DNA of 64,000 nucleotides from Flavobacterium oreochromis (lineage in GTDB: Bacteria > Bacteroidota > Bacteroidia > Flavobacteriales > Flavobacteriaceae), in contig NZ_CP067377.1 in NCBI RefSeq assembly GCF_019565455.1, positions 682,001-746,000 on the forward strand, in the 5' to 3' direction. Below are positions 20,492 through 30,307 of this stretch, piece after piece; the stretch's first letter is position 1, and each line of letters opens with the position of its first letter. The translations under genes and the position numbers were made by a program. Below the pieces are notes generated by a model. That model made no database searches. It saw only the letters and a list, made by a program, of their open reading frames with translations, and was not told where the DNA came from.

Positions 20492-20518
20492 AAACAAACA
20501 AAACTAAAAAACAAAACT

Positions 20519-21010
20519 ATGGCTGAAAAACACGTTGTGGTGCAAGGTGCTGTATGTAAATGTCAGTTTGGTCAAACTACTGATAAAATTAAAGTCCTTT
20601 CCCATCAAAAAGAATATGCTAATGATAAAGATGGTACTAAAAAACTTATAGTAAGCACAAAAGAAATAGGCGGTGCTACTTTAGAAAAAAACACCTTTGG
20701 CAACTGTCCTAAAATGGGGAATCCACCACCACCATGCAAACCCGTGATAACAGAATGGAAAGACTTTTATAAAAAAGTAACCTTAAGTAATGGCGGAAAC
20801 ATTATTCTAGAAAACAGCAAAGCAGTATGCGCTATAGCAGGTTCACCGTGCATTGAAATTATAGACCATGGACAACGAACAGAAGCAAGTCAACAAAATT
20901 TCAAAAATGCTAATAAAGATGTTATACGTCAAATAAATCCCCTAATAAGAATAGATAAATTAAATAAAGAACCTTTAAATCATGAAGGAGCTGATATAAC
21001 AATAATTTAA
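20519..21010 (+). CDS. PAAR-like spike-tip protein (DUF4280)
   Basis: A 163-residue DUF4280 protein, the Bacteroidota PAAR-like cap expected to sit on the spike and carry effectors. Recognisable elements are the opening VVVQGAVCKCQFGQTTDKI, the central NTFGNCPKMGNPPPPCKPV and the closing SKAVCAIAGSPCIEIIDHGQ, with Cys residues spaced as in the family. Its stop TAA overlaps the ATG of the downstream effector (TAATG), indicating coupled translation and a dedicated tip-effector pair. The last 29 bases of this gene are repeated at 36803, a key rearrangement point. Confidence 0.82.
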   Translation: MAEKHVVVQGAVCKCQFGQTTDKIKVLSHQKEYANDKDGTKKLIVSTKEIGGATLEKNTFGNCPKMGNPPPPCKPVITEWKDFYKKVTLSNGGNIILENSKAVCAIAGSPCIEIIDHGQRTEASQQNFKNANKDVIRQINPLIRIDKLNKEPLNHEGADITII

Positions 21011-23710
21011 TGAATATGAGTAAAGGGCCTAAAAAACTAAACCAAATAAGTGGAGAATATTATAGTAAATTATCTACTCCCTCAGTAATGGTAATCCCTG
21101 CAAATGAAAAAGTAAAATTTGACATTACAGAATGGCAACCTGATACCACCCCAAAAGAAAAACAAAATAAACGCAAATGGCAATGGCTAGATAAAGAAAA
21201 AAACATCATACAACAATTTCCTTCTGCTCCAAATACTCAATTTTCAATAAGTTTACCCAAAAAATTATGTGGTAGCTACCTCTATTATGCTCAAGTAAGT
21301 ATAGAAGATATACAAAAATCCAGTATTGCAAAAATAGGTTTTAGAGGATATTGCCCCCCTAAAATTACAAAAGCAGAATGGCGAAAATTGCCTAATGGAC
21401 AAAATATAGCCAACGGTACCCCCATAAAATATGGAGATACTATTTATTTATACTTAGAAACCGAAGGATTAAACGGAGAAAAACTTACGGTAGAAGTCTA
21501 TAACCAAGACACACTCTTTACAGACAAAATAATTAGAACCATTGTAGGCGTAGAAGTTAATGATGGGAAAGTATGTTTAAAAATCCCTAACACTACCCTA
21601 TGGATGGGGGCAGTTAGTAATATACAGGAGGAAGAAGAATTTTATGTTAAAATAAAAAATGCAAGAGGGCAATATATTATAAACAGCAAAGAAGAACAAG
21701 ACCACGCCGAATACCTAAAAATAAAAAGGAAATAGTTAGCACCAATATTGAAAAGCCTACTAATACAACGGCTTATAAAATAGGTGAAACGACTGTTAAA
21801 CTAAACCGTTACGAACCTTGTAAATTTGAAGAAATTGCTATTACTGAAACTGAAACTAAAGATGGTAAAGTCTCCACTAGTACCGTAAAAGTGTTTGACA
21901 ATGGTAAAGGATTAAAAAGTGCCAAAGGAGCAATTCAAAAAGTAACCACTTCTATCTTTTTTAAGTTTGATGTAGATGTAGTAGATGAAAAAAGCAAACA
22001 GGCATTACAAAATGTATTAAACTTTTTATTAGAGCATCCGCATTCAGGCATTCGACTAGAAGGTTATGCTTGTGTAATAGGAAAACAGAATTACAACAAC
22101 GGCTTATCGCAACGCCGAAGTGATGCGGTAAAAAAATTCTTCTTAGATGGGGGTTTAAAAGCGGATCGTATTCTATCTATAGGCAAAGGCGAAGTAAATG
22201 CTACCGATGACAAACAAGGCAGAGATAACATAAAATACAAAGACGAATTTGATTATATTCACAACCGTCGTGTAGATGTATCGTTTACTTTTGAAGGGCA
22301 TAATGCGCAAACCATAGTGTATGAAACCATTGCGCCTAGCTCGGATAAAAATATACTGCTAGAAGTAAATGGCTTTGAAACCAAATCTTGTTTTAAAACC
22401 AAAGACAAGCATATTAAAAAAATAAAAGTGACCTCCCCTGCTTATCCCGCTGCAAAAGTGCAAAATGGGGATAAAATACAGATTCCTGTGCATTCTACTT
22501 TGGAAGCTTGGAGTCCCGCCCCATTGAATTATATATGGCCAAAGTATAACGTGCTTATTCGAGATGAATCGTCTAATCCTTATAATGTTTTTGTTCACTC
22601 ATGTAGGTATTTTTCTAATGAACAAAATAGTGTGATTTTGATTAAGGTTTTTCCTGATATAAAATGGAATCTTGAATTTTCATTTAACTGGGAACATCCT
22701 TTTGCCTATACTCACAGCAATCTTCCTGAATACAGTAGAAATAATCCTAAAGATCAAAAAGTAACTAAAATAATCAGAAAAGATCGAGAAGCACAATCAA
22801 AAGCAGTAGGGGCTGGGAAAGAGAGCAAAAAAATTGCTAATAGCCCAGAAATGTTAACTAAATTTGAATTAAAACTGGTAGCAAAATGGGATAATGAAAA
22901 ACAAAACTTTGAAGTAGGTGCTGAATTTGCAAAAAGAATAAGAAGCATACTTGATATCTTCATTAAATATAAAGAAATAGCTGATAAAGTTAAAAATACT
23001 ATTGGTGGAGCTACAAAAAGAGTCCATTAAAACCACCTTTTATGTTCGAAGTCCAATCACCAGCACTGAATGCAAATATTGATTGGTATTTGGAGAGAGG
23101 GACAGGTAAATACTCAAATAAAGTAGCCACTGTTGGAAAGTTAAATTTTAAAGCCGATCCTTTGATTGGGGCAGAATTTGTCATTGATCTTTTAGCTGTA
23201 GGCAGTCGTTTACATCCATTTGTAGCAGCTATGGTTGCTTCTTCGGAATTAACTTTAAGCGCTCTAAATGGTGGGATAATTTTTGAAGCTAAATTTTATG
23301 GAAAATTAGTTTTTGATTTCAATGCCATAGAAATTAATAGTCTAACTGGAATTGTAAAAGGAGGAACCTTTGATTTAGGAGCTGAAATGGGTATTGAAAT
23401 TAAATTTAAGATACATTTTAGTGTTAAAATGAAGAGCTTGATAATGGAAGTACAAGTAAAATTAAGAGCAGAAGCTGTAGCAAAAGCTTATTTTGCAGCA
23501 AAAATCAAAGTAGATTCAGATGATAGAGGATTTTACTGGAAACCAGAATTAGGTTTTTCAGGTTTGATTCTCACTTTCGAAGCAGAAATTGTGGTAGGTG
23601 GCTTTAAAAGAATGTTAAAATTTGGTAATAAAGATGAACCTTTCTTAAAGGCTGATGTTCCAGATCTACCTAAAAAATATTTTATAGATCCTAAAAATGG
23701 TGGTTGGTAA
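21010..23710 (+). CDS. Modular T6SS effector 1: Ig-like + OmpA-like + variable membrane-active tip
   Basis: About 900 residues after correcting shifts near 21727 and 23015. Residues 1-240 are beta-rich Ig-like domains (LPKKLCGSYLYYAQVSIED; WRKLPNGQNIANGTPIKYGD). An OmpA-like peptidoglycan-binding domain follows at about residues 313-410 (FKFDVDVVDEKSKQALQNVL; RLEGYACVIGKQNYNNGLSQ; RILSIGKGEVNATDD). Then comes a conserved connector (NGDKIQIPVHSTLEAW, PLNYIWPKYN, VFVHSCRYFSNEQNS). The C-terminal 230 residues form the variable tip, with a hydrophobic PLIGAEFVIDLLAVGS segment and amphipathic beta strands (MEVQVKLRAEAVAKAYFAAK). Coupled to the PAAR-like gene and followed by a lipoprotein. A pore-forming or envelope toxin is inferred, not shown. 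Confidence 0.65.
22459..22496 (+). repeat. Tip-seam repeat, copy 1 (in effector 1)
   Basis: A 38-base segment encoding the connector residues QNGDKIQIPVHS. It recurs at 26920-26957 and 35317-35354 (exact over 38 bases) and at 41150-41185 (36 bases). Sequences downstream of each copy differ, so it marks the boundary where tips are exchanged. Confidence 0.85.
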
Positions 23711-23729
23711 ATCTAAATTAAACATTAAA

Positions 23730-24812
23730 ATGAAAAAAATAATAATACTATTTCTAATTTGCTGTTTTACGTCATGTAAAGAAGAAGTTTCTTCAAAAAT
23801 TACTAAGAAAATGAAAGAAAAAGAGTTTTTTTGGAAGAACAGAACAAAAAATATTGAAAAAAATAAAACTATGAAAGAATATCCTATTCAAAGCAACATT
23901 TCTACTCAAGAAAAGATTACTAATAGAATTTATATTGACAATATGGAATGTCAATTTGAGATTTTTGTAGATGATGTTTTATTGTTTAAACTGATGGGAG
24001 ATGTTACAAAAAATGGTGGGGGTGTTACAGGAGATTATGATATAAATCAACTTCTATTAACGAGTGGTAAGCATGAAGTAAAAGTAATAATGTATCCTAG
24101 ATTTGGGAAACAACTTTTTGGAAGAGAGGGTTATGTGAACCTGACTTTTTCATCATTTAAAGATCGAAATTTAAAAACAATTAAGTATTACGAAGATATG
24201 AACCAAAACAATGGTATTCATATTGACCAATTAAAAAAACAATGGATTGAAAAATGGGATCATGATAATCAAGTTGGTTATGAAGGACAATATATTGAAA
24301 AAACCCCTGAAAAGTTTGAAGGATTACCTATCTATCAATGGAGTAGAGTATTTAATGCAAATGTAAGTTTCAATTTCGATGGATGGAGAAAGTCAGTTGA
24401 CCTTAAAAAGGAAGAAAAAAAGGATAAAATAGACATAAAGAAAGAGTTATATGAGCAATATAAATTAATTTATGAAATCATAAAAAACAAAGACATAAAT
24501 CAGTATTTGAATATTGTAAAAGAACGTGAGGATTTAATAACTTCTTGCCTTTATTATAGTGAGAATGAAAAAAAGTTAAGACAAGAAGAGTTCATAAAAC
24601 TGATAGCAGGTGATGAATATGAACTAGAACCCCTTTTTGAAGAAACTTTTCAATTGGAATATCAAGGTTATGGAAAATTAGCTATGCTTTTACATAAAGC
24701 AGATGGAGAAGGAATAATAAGATTAAAAAACAAAAAAAATGACGATGATATAATCTTTTTAGATTTTCGTTTCCAGAGAAAGAAAAAGGGTGATAATTTG
24801 ACAGTTATATAG
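23730..24812 (+). CDS. Candidate immunity lipoprotein for effector 1 (family A)
   Basis: A 360-residue lipoprotein: MKKIIILFLICCFTSCKEE has a lipobox with Cys at residue 16, so the first ATG in the open frame (23697) is rejected for the one at 23730. The conserved N-terminal domain contains MECQFEIFVDDVLLFKLMGD, then INQLLLTSGKHEVKVIMYP. A middle FNFDGWRKSVDLKKE and a helical C-terminal domain follow (KKELYEQYKLIYEIIKNKDI; LEYQGYGKLAMLLHKADG). The same layout is found at 28814 and 42339, and partly at 36499, always directly after an effector tip. Location in the periplasm next to a toxin tip suggests immunity. No family name known to me. Confidence 0.6.
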   Translation: MKKIIILFLICCFTSCKEEVSSKITKKMKEKEFFWKNRTKNIEKNKTMKEYPIQSNISTQEKITNRIYIDNMECQFEIFVDDVLLFKLMGDVTKNGGGVTGDYDINQLLLTSGKHEVKVIMYPRFGKQLFGREGYVNLTFSSFKDRNLKTIKYYEDMNQNNGIHIDQLKKQWIEKWDHDNQVGYEGQYIEKTPEKFEGLPIYQWSRVFNANVSFNFDGWRKSVDLKKEEKKDKIDIKKELYEQYKLIYEIIKNKDINQYLNIVKEREDLITSCLYYSENEKKLRQEEFIKLIAGDEYELEPLFEETFQLEYQGYGKLAMLLHKADGEGIIRLKNKKNDDDIIFLDFRFQRKKKGDNLTVI

Positions 24813-24847
24813 TATGGTAAATAAAATACAACTTCTAAATAAAAAAA

Positions 24848-25980
24848 ATGAATGAATTACTAGCCACTTTTTTCAACAATGAAATAGCTAATGGACAAAT
24901 CATTATGATGATAATTTTTAGCTGTTTTATAGCTATATTTCATACTGTTATACTCATGACATTGTGGGATATTAATTTGAAACCAAAATGGATTTGTTTT
25001 TTAGTTAATCCTTTACTAATAGGCATTACGGCATTAATATATCGCAATGCTGTTTCTTTTATTTTTATTTTGATAGCTATTTCAGTATTTGTTATGGCTA
25101 TTATTGGGATGGTGCATTCGGCTATAGTACAAAGCAGGGAAGACAAAATAGAAAAAGAAAAATTCAATATTAAATACAACATCAAGCCTAAACCAAAATG
25201 GCAAAAAGTGTTGTCATTAATTCTGTCTATTGTTGTTTTTGGTGTTTTTTCGTTTTTGGGTATTTACACTTTTGTGATTGTTTTTCTAGCTATTATTGTA
25301 ATGGCTTTTTTGCCTAGCAATAAAAATAGATTTTTAAAATACCAAGCCATTTTGCCTACTTCCAAAATACATACGGTGGCAATGGGATTGGCAGAAGTAC
25401 GAGGCAAGTTAAAAGCAAAAGAGCTACTCAAGTCGCCTTTGAAAGACAAAGATTGTATTGGTTTTTATTATGAAATTGAAGACTGCACTACCGATAGTGA
25501 AGGAAGAGATTCTTACTCAACTATTTTTACAAATCAAGTATGTAACCCGTTTTATATCGAAGACGAAACAGGAGTTATAGCGGTAAACCCCGAAAATTTG
25601 GAATTGGTTTGGCTAAAAGTAGACGAACAATATACTACTAGAGGTAAGCGACACACCCAATATTTATTAAAACCCAATGATGAGATGTTGCTTATTGGAA
25701 AAGCATCTCTAGAAAACAATGTGCCAACATTTGTGTACGAATCGATCAAAAAGTTTTTGCCATAACGCCTGTAGATAAATTAGAGCAGTATAACAATTCC
25801 AAGCCATTACGCAACTCCTTTAACCGTTTTAGTGCGGTATTTGCACTTTTGATAGCTTTAATTCTGATAACCCCCATAGAAATAAAAGACAATCATATTA
25901 TGGTTGGTAAACCTCAGTTTATAAATCCATTACAAGGTGTAAAAAGTTTTAGTGATTTGATTAAAAAGATATATCCTTAA
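24848..25980 (+). CDS. GIDE-like membrane protein (frame break)
   Basis: About 377 residues. Four hydrophobic segments lie in the first 150 residues (IIMMIIFSCFIAIFHTVILM; VLSLILSIVVFGVFSFLGIY). A soluble domain then has MGLAEVRGKLKAKELLKSPL and CIGFYYEIEDCT. This is the pattern of bacterial GIDE proteins, named after a eukaryotic E3 ligase domain but lacking RING. A shift near 25757 (T run) hides the C-terminus KLEQYNNSKPLRNSF through ALLIALILITPIEI, which ends at 25980. Bacterial GIDE genes commonly pair with lemA, as here (12 bases). Inside an effector/immunity array, a membrane-protection role is possible but unproven. Confidence 0.6.
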
Positions 25981-25992
25981 AAAATAAAAAAA

Positions 25993-26891
25993 ATGAACCC
26001 AATACTCTCTTATATTATTATTGCTGTTCTTGTTATTGTTGTTATAGCTACAATAATTTCTGCCTACAATAAACTAGTAATGCTAAAATTTAATGTCGAA
26101 AAGGCTTTTGTCAATATCGATGTGATTTTAAAACAACGTGCCGATGAAATCCCCAATTTGATTAACGTACTCAAAGAATCAATGCGATACGAAGAATCGG
26201 TTTTAGAAAATTTGACTCGTTTGCGAACAGATTTTTTAAATTCGAGTAATTTTAATAATAAAATAAGGCTAGCCAACGATATGGATAAAACCATGAAATC
26301 TATTTTTGCAGTTTCAGAAAATTATCCTGAACTAAAAACCAATGGTAATTTTTTAAGTCTTCAAACACGAGTCTCAGAAATAGAAAATGCCATTGCCGAT
26401 AGGAGAGAATTTTTTAATGAAAGTATCAATATGTACAATATTGGCATTCATGAGTTTCCTAGTTTTATCATGGCAAGAATTTTATTTTACAAAGAAAAAT
26501 CGCTTTTACAAATCTCTGAAGCCGAAAAAAATACGATGGAGTTCAATTCTAATATTATCAACTTTTTAAAACTTATTTCTGAAAAACCAGAAATGATGGT
26601 TTTTGGCACTACCTTTGGCATTCCATTATGTATCGCATTATTGAGTCTTGTTGGTTTTATATTTAGAAATATAAAGTTGCAAAATGTTTTCAATCCTTTT
26701 TTTATTTTTTTGTCTCCTCAATGTGCATTTGCTGGATTATTGGGTTTGTAACTCAAATTTCGTTTTTGTTTATTGGACTTTCAGGCATAAAAATGTTTGC
26801 CGTTTGGATCACTATGATTACAGTTTATAGTTTATTTGTAATAGTAAATTATGGGAGAATTTTAAAATGGACTGAAAAATTTAAAAATTGA
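25993..26891 (+). CDS. LemA family membrane protein (frame break)
   Basis: LemA-type protein: an N-terminal helix (residues 4-25), then the helical-bundle core VEKAFVNIDVILKQRADEIP, NLINVLKESMRYEESVLENL, AVSENYPELKTNGNFLSLQT and ENAIADRREFFNESINMYN, ending FPSFIMARI. Unlike standard LemA it carries a C-terminal membrane part of about 100 residues. This includes ITMITVYSLFVIVNYGRILK, recovered by a one-base shift near 26742. LemA function is unknown; it is anchored with most of the protein exposed outside the inner membrane. Paired with the GIDE-like gene upstream. Immediately followed (29 bases) by a tip-seam repeat. Confidence 0.7.
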
Positions 26892-26919
26892 TAGTCTAAA
26901 CGGGATTGATATACAAAAC

Positions 26920-26957
26920 TGCAAAATGGGGATAAAATACAGATTCCTGTGCATTCT
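26920..26957 (+). repeat. Tip-seam repeat, copy 2 (start of orphan tip 2)
   Basis: Exact 38-base match to 22459-22496. Upstream sequence is unrelated to the effector gene, so the homology starts abruptly here, one base after unrelated AT-rich DNA. There is no start codon before it apart from the in-frame GTG at 26949, inside the repeat. Confidence 0.85.
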
Positions 26958-28226
26958 TCATTAGAGTGGTGGAATCCAGCCCCATTAAATTATATATGGT
27001 CTCGTTACAATGCCTTTAAATGGGAAGAATCTGCCATACATTATCTTGTATTTATTCACTCATGTAGGTATTTTTCTAGTGAGGGAAATAATGTACTACT
27101 AATCAAAGTTTTTCCAGATATAGTTTGGAATTTAAAGTTTTTTCTTAATCTTACTAATGATTTGAGTGTAAAATGGATGAATGCAAGTCCACAAGATCAC
27201 AAAAAACTTCAAGAGAAAGCGGGAAAAATTGGAGCCGAAAGAAGATGGAAACAAAAAGATGTATCGTTTGGTTTTAGCATTGAAGCTAAATGGAATGAAA
27301 ATAAACAAAAGGCAGAATTAAAGAAGGAATACGAAACTAAATTTAAAAAACTTTATGACATTTTTGCTTCTGTTGGTAATATGGCAGATGGAATCACAAA
27401 TGTTACAAAAGGCACATTTAGATCTATATCCCCAAAAGGTGTACCTATAACATTTGAAGTTAAGCCTCCTAATTTAGAATTATATGGAAATTGGCTTTTA
27501 GCTAAACCTGAAGATAATCAACAGTTACTTGGTACAGATGTTTTAATTGGACTTAAAGCAGCCCCTTTAATAGGATTAAATATAACTATTGATTTATTGG
27601 GAGCAATAATTTATGGTGTCACGGGGGCTTTAAGTGGTGGTACAGCTGCACCTGGTGTGATGAAATTGTATAATGAAATTAAAGGAAAATTAAAACAAGG
27701 TATTAAATTTGGAACTGACGAAAAAGGCTTTAATGCTAGTGTAGATATTTATATGGATTTGATAATTTCAAACACTATTAGTTTTGATACAAATTTTAAG
27801 TTTAATACAGCAGGCAAAAAATCTGGTTCAGATTTCAATCTTAAAGCAGAAAGTAAATTAAAAGTTGAATTAAAAGTAGGAATAAAAATTAAAGGAGAAG
27901 CTGCTATTGTAGTTATAAAAGTTAAAGCATATTTTGAAGCATCAGCATCAGCGTCAGCATCAGTTACCTTTGGACACGGAATAAAATATGACGATAAAGG
28001 TCTATATTACAGACCAACTTTGGGGTTTGATGGTATGGATGCAGAGTATATTATTGTATTAAGTGGCGCGATAGGTGCGAAATATGCTAAAGTAGAAACT
28101 GAACGAGAAGGTAAATATGTAATTGCAGAAGGTACATATAAAGGAATTATTCCACCTTTTGATGTAATAAAAAGTTTAGAAGATTTATTTAACATAGATG
28201 CAAATATTCCATTAATAAAAAATTAA
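26920..28226 (+). CDS. Orphan effector tip 2 (no N-terminal domains)
   Basis: A displaced C-terminal module of about 430 residues, open throughout. It begins in the connector (NGDKIQIPVHSSLEWW, PAPLNYIWSRYN, VFIHSCRYFSSEGNN) and runs into a tip unlike tip 1. The tip has FGFSIEAKWNENKQKAELKK, a hydrophobic LIGLNITIDLLGAIIYGVTG segment, a Ser/Ala-rich EASASASASVTFGHG strand and ends near FNIDANIPLIKN. The glycine/hydrophobic and alternating-strand pattern resembles tip 1 in style, not sequence. With no promoter, start or OmpA domain it is presumably silent unless recombined into effector 1 at the shared connector. The intact frame suggests recent function. Confidence 0.65.
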
Positions 28227-28233
28227 GACAGTT

Positions 28234-28812
28234 ATGAAAAAAAATATATTATGGATTCCTTTAATACTTATGATTCTATCATGTTCTAATAGAAATGATT
28301 TAGAAAAAATAAAATTTAATTCGACCATAAAGATAGAAAATACACTTTCTAATTATGAAAAAACAACTACATCTGAATATGGTTTTAAATCCTATACTTC
28401 TGTCGAACTAGATAATTTAAAGTTTGGCGATGTATCTCTAAATTCATTTAAAGTTAAAGATGGATATCCTTATGGAGAAAATCAAATATGGGTTTTGGTT
28501 AGTGAATATTCGAAAAATATTTTTTAGGAGTTGAATTAAATTTGAATAACGAGAAAGGAACGGAACTTTTAAATTATTTAAAAAAATATATGGCGCTCCT
28601 GATATTAGAAAAGACCCTAATTCCAATGCGTATTTTTGGGATTCAAAAGAAGCTTGGATAATATTGAAACAAAAAGAAGAATTTAACAAAAAAATCAATC
28701 TTATACTCAAACAACTTTTTCCTTTTTAAAGAAAGGTATTAGAGTAGAAAATTCTGAAGATAAAAATGTTTTTACTATACTCGATACTTTTAACTTAACC
28801 TATCCAAAATAA
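28234..28812 (+). CDS. Candidate immunity lipoprotein, family B (frame breaks)
   Basis: Starts 7 bases after orphan tip 2. MKKNILWIPLILMILSCSNR is a lipoprotein signal. The remainder reads FGDVSLNSFKVKDGYPYGEN and IWVLVSEYSKNIF, then, after shifts near 28525, 28575 and 28690 in A/T runs, LGVELNLNNEKGTELLNYLK and FSFLKKGIRVENSED, ending LDTFNLTYPK. A second family member is at 32259. Total about 192 residues. Periplasmic lipoprotein directly behind a toxin tip; immunity is inferred from position. Confidence 0.5.
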
Positions 28813-28813
28813 A

Positions 28814-29586
28814 ATGACACAATATTATTATGAATTAGATTGTAGCGCGGTAATGTGCTATTTCACCATAAAAATTAACGATGTTGAAATTTTCTCACTT
28901 AATGTTGAAGGTCAGATAGCTTCAGATATTCCTATCAATAATGGAATTCTTGAAAAAGGAGAACAAATTATTGAAATAACAATGTATCCATTAAAAGGAG
29001 AAAAAGAATTACACAAGGAAGCTTATGTGAGGTATAAAGTAATTGAGTTTGATGTTAGTTCAGGTGATTTTAAATATTTAAATCAATTTCAAGAACATCA
29101 AACTATTCCTGTAAAAAAGGAATTCCAGTAATTAAGAATTCGAGTATTTTTAATTCTAATGTATCATATAAACTAGACGCTTGGCAAAATTCTAAAAATT
29201 TAAAAGATTTAAATATTGATTTAAAAAAGGAAATTGTTTCAAGATATAATGAGATTATACAAATTATAAATGAAGAACAATATGACAAATTAAAAAAATT
29301 ACTCAAAATGAAATTTGATAATTTAGCCATTTGTATGTATCTCAACAAAAATGAAGCTCAACAAAAAATTGATAATTTAATTGATGATTTTAAATCAGGA
29401 TTTAAACCCCAAAAATTAACTGGAACTGAAGTTTTAGAATACTCTGCAAAAAATAAACTAGTTTGTTTGAAAAGATTAGACGGTAAAAATGCCTTAAAGT
29501 TAATTAATCAAAAAACACATGAAGAACTTGAACTTATGATGTATTTTTATATGCCACAAGGGAAAACAGATTTTGAAATCATTTAA
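28814..29586 (+). CDS. Candidate immunity protein, family A (frame break)
   Basis: About 257 residues after one shift near 29118. It shares the family A plan with 23730: CYFTIKINDVEIFSLNVEGQ, then EKGEQIIEITMYPLKGEKEL, a central SYKLDAWQNSKNLKDLNIDL and a helical C-terminus (SRYNEIIQIINEEQYDKLKK). No signal peptide is visible at this ATG, unlike 23730, so either it is cytoplasmic or the true N-terminus was lost. It begins 1 base after the family B lipoprotein stop. Confidence 0.5.
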
Positions 29587-29746
29587 TACCATAAATAATC
29601 TAACTCATTTTCTAAATTTTAAACAATATAAAAACTACAAAAGAAACACCTTAATTCTGAGTTTATTTTATGAACCATTTTTCAGGAAAGAATGTTTAAT
29701 AAATAGTCTAACAATATTAATTTTGATTTATAACCAATAAAAAAAT

Positions 29747-30295
29747 ATGTCATTAATTATAAGTTTAATTCTAGTTGTTCTTTTAGTTTTGTTGTTAATT
29801 TTTATTTACAACAAATTAATAGTAAATAAAAATTTAACAAGTGAAGCTTTTAGCGCTATTGATGTTATGCTAAAAAAGCGTTCTGATTTAATACCTAATC
29901 TTATTGAGACAATAAAAGGGTACACTTCCTATGAAAAAACAACTTTAGAAAGTATAGTCACTCTCAGAAATAAAGCTATTACAACAGATGCTAATGAAAA
30001 GAATAATATCGAAAAGCAGATTAGTCAAGAATTGGTAAAAGTTTTTGCTTTAGCAGAAAGTTATCCTGACCTCAAAGCAAGTGCAAATTTTCAATCTTTG
30101 CAAGCAGAACTATCTAATTTAGAAACAGATATTGAACGTTCTATTCGTTATTATAATGCTACCGTTAGAGATTTTAATACCAGCATCCAAACTTTTCCTA
30201 ATGTACTAGTGGCAAAAATTATTGGATTTAAAACTATTCCTTTTTGGGTTTTAGAAGATACTTTCAAGAGAGAGGTACCTGTTGTTAAATTTTAG
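29747..30295 (+). CDS. lemA: LemA family protein
   Basis: Complete standard LemA of 182 residues. One N-terminal helix (ISLILVVLLVLLLIFIYNKL) is followed by the family core: SEAFSAIDVMLKKRSDLIPN, LIETIKGYTSYEKTTLESIV, FALAESYPDLKASANFQSLQ, ERSIRYYNATVRDFNTSIQT and FPNVLVAKI. Frame intact. It is followed after 12 bases by a DUF2207 gene, the commonest LemA partner. The 160 bases upstream contain no gene. This is the second lemA in 4 kb, both lying between displaced effector tips. Confidence 0.85.
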   Translation: MSLIISLILVVLLVLLLIFIYNKLIVNKNLTSEAFSAIDVMLKKRSDLIPNLIETIKGYTSYEKTTLESIVTLRNKAITTDANEKNNIEKQISQELVKVFALAESYPDLKASANFQSLQAELSNLETDIERSIRYYNATVRDFNTSIQTFPNVLVAKIIGFKTIPFWVLEDTFKREVPVVKF

Positions 30296-30307
30296 TATCT
30301 ATTAACG

